NCBI RefSeq assembly: GCF_003850565.1
Contig: NZ_CP027706.1
Location: 4,464,001 to 4,528,000 of the forward strand
DNA length: 64,000 nt
From: Pseudomonas sessilinigenes
GTDB taxonomy: Bacteria > Pseudomonadota > Gammaproteobacteria > Pseudomonadales > Pseudomonadaceae
Direction: 5' to 3'
Below the pieces are notes generated by a model. The model was not told the DNA's origin. It saw nothing but the letters and a program-made list of their open reading frames with translations, and did not search any database. Made by a program: the position numbers and the translations under genes. This document shows, piece after piece, positions 59,789-64,000 of this stretch. How positions within the stretch are numbered: position 1 is the stretch's first letter; each line of letters starts with the position of its first letter.

Positions 59789-60760
59789 TCAGCCCAGGGG
59801 CGTGTCGATGCCGAGCATGGCGGCATGTCGGAAGTCCCTGGCGCTGCAACCGAAGCGTGCCTTGAACACTCGGCTGAAATAGGTCATGTCGGTGAAACCC
59901 GAGCGATAGGCCAACGTGCTGATCAAGGCGCCTTGCTGAGAGTGGCTGCGTAGCTGGTCGGCACAGGCTTGCAGGCGGGTACTGAGCAGGAAGCGCCCGA
60001 ATGAGGTCCGCTCATCCTGGAACAGGCTGTTGATGTAGCGCGACGTGACGCCGAAGGCACCAGCGACACCGGCCAGGGACAGATCGCTGTCCGCGAGGTT
60101 GGCCCTGACATGATTCTTGATGCGATAGAGCAGGGACGTACGTCGCGCGGAGGGCTGGACGATCCCCTTGCCGCGTTCGGCCAGGACCGTGGCCAGTAGG
60201 TCCAGGCCCTGATGGGTCAACCGGCGCCTGGTTTCGACATCGATGCTGTCATCGATCCCGGCCAAACCGGTCAGGTAGTCGAAGGCCAATCGGGCCACTG
60301 GGTCTTTTCGTGACAGCGACAGGGCGGTCAATTGCTTGATGTTACTGATGCGCTCGCGCAGGGCCTGATAGGGAATTTGCAGTACGGTCTGGCGAAAGTC
60401 CCCGCAGAAACGCAGCTCATAAGGCTGGCGAGTGTCGTAGATCGCGAAGTCCCCTTGTTCCAGGAAGGCCTCGCGACCGTCCTGGATAACCTGCGAGTGC
60501 CCCTCCTGTGCCAGGTTGATCAGCACATATTCATCCGGGCTGCGTGCAATGCAATGTTGATTGCGACGCACCTGCTGGCTGCTGGCGCGAATATCGACCA
60601 CGGTCAGTCCATCCAGATCATGGGCTTGCAACTGCCCATCGAAATCCACCCCCGCACCAATCTGGCACTCCAGCGGCACGAAGGTCGCGCACACCACTTC
60701 CTGCCAGAAGGCTTGGCGCTCATGGGGCCTGATATCGCCGGTATCGAATCGAGTGAGCAT
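59789..60760 (-). CDS. AraC-family transcriptional regulator beside the nitrilase operon
   Basis: A 323-residue protein with an N-terminal AraC_binding_2-type (XylS/FeaR-like) sensing domain (about 20-190) and two C-terminal helix-turn-helix motifs (about 215-315; SLAGVAGAFGVTSRYINSLF and STLAYRSGFTDMTYFSRVFK). It is divergent from the nitrilase-aldoxime dehydratase genes with 161 bases between, so it probably activates them in response to the aldoxime, nitrile or acid. Convergent with iacI, 40 bases away. Confidence 0.88.
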   Translation of the reverse strand: MLTRFDTGDIRPHERQAFWQEVVCATFVPLECQIGAGVDFDGQLQAHDLDGLTVVDIRASSQQVRRNQHCIARSPDEYVLINLAQEGHSQVIQDGREAFLEQGDFAIYDTRQPYELRFCGDFRQTVLQIPYQALRERISNIKQLTALSLSRKDPVARLAFDYLTGLAGIDDSIDVETRRRLTHQGLDLLATVLAERGKGIVQPSARRTSLLYRIKNHVRANLADSDLSLAGVAGAFGVTSRYINSLFQDERTSFGRFLLSTRLQACADQLRSHSQQGALISTLAYRSGFTDMTYFSRVFKARFGCSARDFRHAAMLGIDTPLG

Positions 60761-60826
60761 GGCTTGATGTCACGCGGCAAGGGAGAACTTGGAGCTGGAA
60801 TGCAATTCGAAGGCCAAAAATGGCAG

Positions 60827-60854
60827 TTCCCTCGCAGTCAAGCATTGCTTCCCT
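60827..60854 (+). promoter_or_regulatory. TTCCCT direct repeat, candidate AraC-type activator site
   Basis: Two TTCCCT hexamers (60827-60832 and 60849-60854) are spaced 22 bp start to start, two helical turns, as in many AraC-family half-sites. They lie 68-95 bases before the nitrilase ATG. Short repeats arise by chance, so support is modest. Confidence 0.35.
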
Positions 60855-60921
60855 GAGGTCCTAATACTGCACTTGGGGCGGCGCTTAACCTCTGGCCATC
60901 ACTCAATGGAGGTCAAGCCTC

Positions 60922-61920
60922 ATGCAAGCGAAGATCAAGGTTGCCTGTGTCCAGGCGGCCCCGGTTTTTCTCGATCTGCAAGGTACGGTGGACAAGACCC
61001 TGGCGCTGATCGAGGAAGCGGCCAGCCAGGGTGCTCGGCTCATCGCCTTTCCAGAAACCTGGATCCCCGGCTATCCCTGGTTCCTGTGGTTGCAGGCGCC
61101 GGCCCACTACATGCCGCTGGTGCAGCGCTACCACCAGAACTCCCTGGTACTGGACAGCGAGCAGGCCAGACGGATCAGCGCAGCGGCGCGCCAGCACGCC
61201 ATCCACGTGGTGCTGGGCTACAGCGAGCGTGATCACGGCTCGCTCTACATCGGCCAATGGTTGATCGATGATCAGGGACACACTCTCGGTATCCGGCGCA
61301 AGCTCAAGGCCACCCATGTGGAGCGGGTGCTGTTCGGGGAAAGCGATGGTTCCTCCCTGGCCACCTTCGACAGCCAACTGGGCAAGCTGGGGGCGTTGTG
61401 CTGCTGGGAGCACCTGCAACCACTCAGCCGTTATGCGATGTACGCCCAGCACGAGCAGATTCATGTCGCCGCCTGGCCGAGCTTTAGCCTCTATCGGCGT
61501 GGCACCGCGGCACTGGGGCCGGAGGTCAACCTGGCGGCTTCCCGGCTGTACGCCGCCGAAGGCCAGTGTTTCGTGCTGGCGTCCTGCGCCGTGGTGACCC
61601 CGGACATGCTCGACCTGCTCTGCGCCACCGACGAGCAGCGCGCGCTGCTGGAAGCGGGTGGTGGTCATGCACGAATCTTCGGCCCCGACGGTGCGGACCT
61701 GGCGAGTCCCCTGGGCGAGCATGAAGAAGGCATTCTGTATGCGACGCTGGATCCGGCCGCGCTCGTCGGCGCCAAGCTCGCGGCCGATCCGGTGGGGCAT
61801 TACTCGCGGCCCGATGTGACCCGGCTGCTGTTCAACCGCAATGCCTATACCCCCGTGGTGGAGTGTGACGCCAGCACCCTTGGCGAGGTTCTGGGTCAGG
61901 CAGCGGAGGAAGTCTTGTGA
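60922..61920 (+). CDS. Nitrilase (aliphatic/arylacetonitrilase type)
   Basis: A 332-residue nitrilase-superfamily enzyme hydrolysing nitriles to carboxylic acid and ammonia. The catalytic residues are Glu45 (FPETWIPGYPWF), Lys127 (RRKLKATHVER) and Cys161 (CCWEHLQPL); the CWEHLQPL form marks true nitrilases rather than amidases. AGG-containing GGAGG lies 7 bases before the ATG. It overlaps the aldoxime dehydratase start (GTGA). Given that partner and the iac locus, indole-3-acetonitrile or phenylacetonitrile is a reasonable substrate guess. Confidence 0.92.
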   Translation: MQAKIKVACVQAAPVFLDLQGTVDKTLALIEEAASQGARLIAFPETWIPGYPWFLWLQAPAHYMPLVQRYHQNSLVLDSEQARRISAAARQHAIHVVLGYSERDHGSLYIGQWLIDDQGHTLGIRRKLKATHVERVLFGESDGSSLATFDSQLGKLGALCCWEHLQPLSRYAMYAQHEQIHVAAWPSFSLYRRGTAALGPEVNLAASRLYAAEGQCFVLASCAVVTPDMLDLLCATDEQRALLEAGGGHARIFGPDGADLASPLGEHEEGILYATLDPAALVGAKLAADPVGHYSRPDVTRLLFNRNAYTPVVECDASTLGEVLGQAAEEVL

Positions 61921-62957
61921 GTATCGAATCGGCTATTCCCGAGCACCTGGTGTGCCCGCGCCTTGAACCGGTCAGTACCCCGCGCGATTACCAGGCACCG
62001 TTTCCGGCCTGGACCGCTCGTTTCACCCCCCTGGTGAAGCAGGTGGTGATGGCCTGTTTTGGCGTCCAGGCTCCTACGATCCTGGGGTTGGAGAGCCTGG
62101 CACCGTATACCAAGCGGTTTGCCCTGGCGGATGGACCGTTGTACTGGGACCCGGCGCAATGCCAGGACGCAACGGGCGCGCATAACCTGGTGGCCATCGC
62201 CTATTGGGCCGATGTGGCCGCTTTCGAGCGTTGGCGGAGCAACAGCGGATTCGATCAGTGGTGGCAGGCGCCGGAGCGGGAGACCGAGGCCATTGGCCGG
62301 TTCGTCGAGATCGTGACACCGGGCCAGGAATGGTTCGAGACGCTGTTTTCTTCGCCAGATGGCGTCGAGGGTATTGCCCATCTCGCCAGTGGAATGAGTG
62401 GTGTGGTCCGTGAGCACGGCTATTGGGGCAGCGCCCGGGATCGGCTGCCTCGGGCCCAGGTGGACAAGTTGCTCGGGGAGTGTGGCGAAGTGCCGTCAGC
62501 GGTCGAGGCCGGCGCTCGGGTTCGGGTGCCAGGACGAGAGAACCTGTGCCTGATCCGCTCCGGCCAGGATTGGTCGGCCACCTCGCAGCAGGAGCGGGAG
62601 CTCTACGTGAGCGATATCCAGCCGGTGTTGCGTGCCGGGATGGATTTCCTGAGGGACGAGGGGCGCAGCATCGGCTGTCGCAGCTGCCGTCTGATGCAGG
62701 TGCTGGATGCCTGCTCCGGTGCCCCGCTGGAGAAGAGCTTCGGGCTTGTGCATTTCGAGGACCTGGCCCGGCTCGAAACCTGGGCCAGGTCCCATCCGAC
62801 ACACCTCGCCATCTTCGGACGCTTCATGCGCTACACCCAGGCGCTCGATTTCCAGATCGCGTTGCGGCTGTACCACGAGGTGGCAGTCATTCCTGCCAGC
62901 GCCCAGTGGTTCGAGTACATCAACTGCCATGGCCAGACAGGCCTGCTACGTGGCTGA
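61917..62957 (+). CDS. oxd: Aldoxime dehydratase (haem-dependent, OxdA/OxdB family)
   Basis: A 346-residue haem enzyme that dehydrates aldoximes to nitriles. Conserved segments: GYWGSARDRLP (Arg174), FLRDEGRSIGCRS (Ser251), SHPTHLAIFG with the probable haem-ligand His296, and LRLYHEVAVI with the probable catalytic His320. The start is GTG, overlapping the nitrilase stop, so product nitrile is likely passed on directly. Whether phenylacetaldoxime, indoleacetaldoxime or an aliphatic aldoxime is preferred is unknown. Confidence 0.92.
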   Translation: MSIESAIPEHLVCPRLEPVSTPRDYQAPFPAWTARFTPLVKQVVMACFGVQAPTILGLESLAPYTKRFALADGPLYWDPAQCQDATGAHNLVAIAYWADVAAFERWRSNSGFDQWWQAPERETEAIGRFVEIVTPGQEWFETLFSSPDGVEGIAHLASGMSGVVREHGYWGSARDRLPRAQVDKLLGECGEVPSAVEAGARVRVPGRENLCLIRSGQDWSATSQQERELYVSDIQPVLRAGMDFLRDEGRSIGCRSCRLMQVLDACSGAPLEKSFGLVHFEDLARLETWARSHPTHLAIFGRFMRYTQALDFQIALRLYHEVAVIPASAQWFEYINCHGQTGLLRG

Positions 62958-62977
62958 ACTTCGGGCGGGAGCGCGCT

Positions 62978-63850
62978 ATGAAAAAGTCCATTGCGGCGGG
63001 GTTCTGCCTGCCATTCGCCTTCGTTGACGCGACCTGCGCCCTGGAGACCGCGCCAGGCGATTATGAGCCGGTGCCTGCCGGCAAGACGGCCTTGTTGATG
63101 TACTACCAGCATGCCCGGAGCGCGTCGTTCTACCGTTCTGGTCATCGAGTTTCGGACGATTTCCGCCTGCGCTCCGACATGGGCCTGCTGCGCCTGGTGC
63201 AGTCGGTGCCGTTGAGCGACGGGCTCTATTGGGAGCCCCAGGCGATCCTGCCTTTCGGCCACTTGCGTACAGGGGGCGATGCCCGGGTACTGGGGAATGA
63301 GTCGGGGGTGGGGGACTTGAACCTGGGGTCGGTGGTCAAGATCCGCCTGCCCACCCGCCATGGCGACATGCTGGGCCTGGGGGTGTTTGTCCAGGCGCCC
63401 ACCGGGAGCTACGACCGGGACGATGCCCTGAACCTGGGGGAAAATCGCTGGCGCCTGGTGCTGCAAGGCGCCTACGTGCATCACTTCGATGAGCGCTGGT
63501 CGCTGGATACGGTGGCCGATGTCAGCGGGTTCAGCCGCAATGATGACTTCGGTCCGAACGGCTCGACGCAGAGGCAGAAGGCCCGTTACGAATACCAGAC
63601 TTTCCTGCGCTACCAGTGGGCACCGGCCACCAGCCTGGGCATAGGCGGCGGATATGTCACGGGGGCGCGTAGCTCGGTGGCCGGTGATGACCAGGGCGAT
63701 GAGCTCAGGACCTCCTATGCACGCCTGACCCTGACTCACTTTCTGGTGCCTGACGTGCAGGTCCAGGTGCAATTGGGTCGCGACATGGCGGTGGAGCAAG
63801 GCTTCAAGGAACGCGGGCGGCTGAATCTGCGGTTGGTGAAGCTGTTCTGA
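62978..63850 (+). CDS. Outer-membrane MetA-like (phenol-degradation family) protein
   Basis: A 290-residue protein with a signal peptide (about 1-22) and alternating beta-strand patterns of an outer-membrane barrel: short aromatic-bounded strands such as ALLMYYQHARS, YEYQTFLRYQW and LRLVKLF at the C terminus. It resembles the Phenol_MetA_deg group found near aromatic catabolic genes. It follows the aldoxime dehydratase by 20 bases with GGAG upstream of the ATG, so a role in uptake of the aldoxime, nitrile or a related compound is possible. Confidence 0.75.
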   Translation: MKKSIAAGFCLPFAFVDATCALETAPGDYEPVPAGKTALLMYYQHARSASFYRSGHRVSDDFRLRSDMGLLRLVQSVPLSDGLYWEPQAILPFGHLRTGGDARVLGNESGVGDLNLGSVVKIRLPTRHGDMLGLGVFVQAPTGSYDRDDALNLGENRWRLVLQGAYVHHFDERWSLDTVADVSGFSRNDDFGPNGSTQRQKARYEYQTFLRYQWAPATSLGIGGGYVTGARSSVAGDDQGDELRTSYARLTLTHFLVPDVQVQVQLGRDMAVEQGFKERGRLNLRLVKLF

Positions 63851-64000
63851 TGCCGGGTGTCGCTTTGTCTGAAACCAGAAGAGTTATTGACTGTTCGTCT
63901 TGTTTTCGGTGAAGAAGCGAAGGGGAAAATCGATACCGCTCGGTTCACCCCACGGGTTCCGACCTCAATGGGCCTGTCTTCGATAGTACCTGCCAGACGC
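63851..64000. other. End of window, no gene recognised
   Basis: These 150 bases after the outer-membrane protein show no convincing ORF, hairpin or RNA. The cluster may continue or end just outside the window. Confidence 0.5.

Overview
The window is chromosomal DNA of a fluorescent Pseudomonas (P. fluorescens/protegens/chlororaphis type). The GC-rich coding sequence, the gene order mpl-ubiX ... proA-nadD-rsfS-rlmH-mrdA-rodA-sltB1-rlpA-dacA-ybeD-lipB-lipA ... leuS-lptE-holA ... miaB-ybeZ-ybeY-corC-lnt ... thiD-thiE-hemL-ladS, and a LadS-type hybrid kinase beside thiD all match the conserved Pseudomonas core. No rRNA, tRNA, insertion sequence or CRISPR array was seen.

Region 1 (1-8.3 kb) holds the 3' end of mpl, ubiX, a small YceK-like lipoprotein, an NAD(P)-binding protein, a lipoprotein with about eleven MORN repeats joined to a C13 cysteine peptidase domain, a MaoC hydratase, a CidA/CidB-like pair, a LON-domain protein, a DedA-PAP2 fusion and a 3-methyladenine glycosylase. 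Region 2 (8.4-20.9 kb) is a dense forward block: proline and NAD synthesis, ribosome silencing and 23S methylation, cell elongation (PBP2, RodA, SltB1, RlpA, PBP5), lipoate synthesis and an LD-carboxypeptidase. Region 3 (20.9-38.1 kb) is mostly reverse: SltB3, ArfA with a hairpin inside its coding sequence, HolA, LptE, LeuS, the miaB-ybeZ-ybeY-corC-lnt series, HemL and ThiE/ThiD. Region 4 (38.3-51.0 kb) has ladS, an AidB-like dehydrogenase, AMP nucleosidase, RluE, an Lrp-type regulator, a structured intergenic region ending in an intrinsic terminator, a DUF6515 protein, a CDF metal transporter and HrpB.

Region 5 (51.0-63.9 kb) is accessory and is the main discovery. After hrpB comes an unusually AT-rich stretch and then a complete indole-3-acetic acid (auxin) degradation locus, iacA-B-C-D-E-F-G, iacR (reverse), iacH-I. 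It converts IAA to catechol by a flavin oxygenase and a Rieske dioxygenase. Directly beyond it, under a divergent AraC-family regulator, are a nitrilase, a translationally overlapped aldoxime dehydratase and an outer-membrane MetA-like protein. Read together the region can encode a funnel: indole-3-acetaldoxime to indole-3-acetonitrile (Oxd), to IAA (nitrilase), to catechol (Iac). The linkage is visible in the sequence; the indolic substrate of the Oxd/nitrilase pair is inferred.

Regulation of the island can partly be read from the DNA. A nearly identical element of about 31 bp (core GAATATTCARTTGA-N4-TCA) lies upstream of both iacA and iacH and is the best candidate for the IacR operator. 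A perfect Anr/Fnr-type palindrome lies further upstream of iacA, and a TTCCCT direct repeat with 22-bp period lies upstream of the nitrilase gene. No catechol-cleavage genes are in the window.
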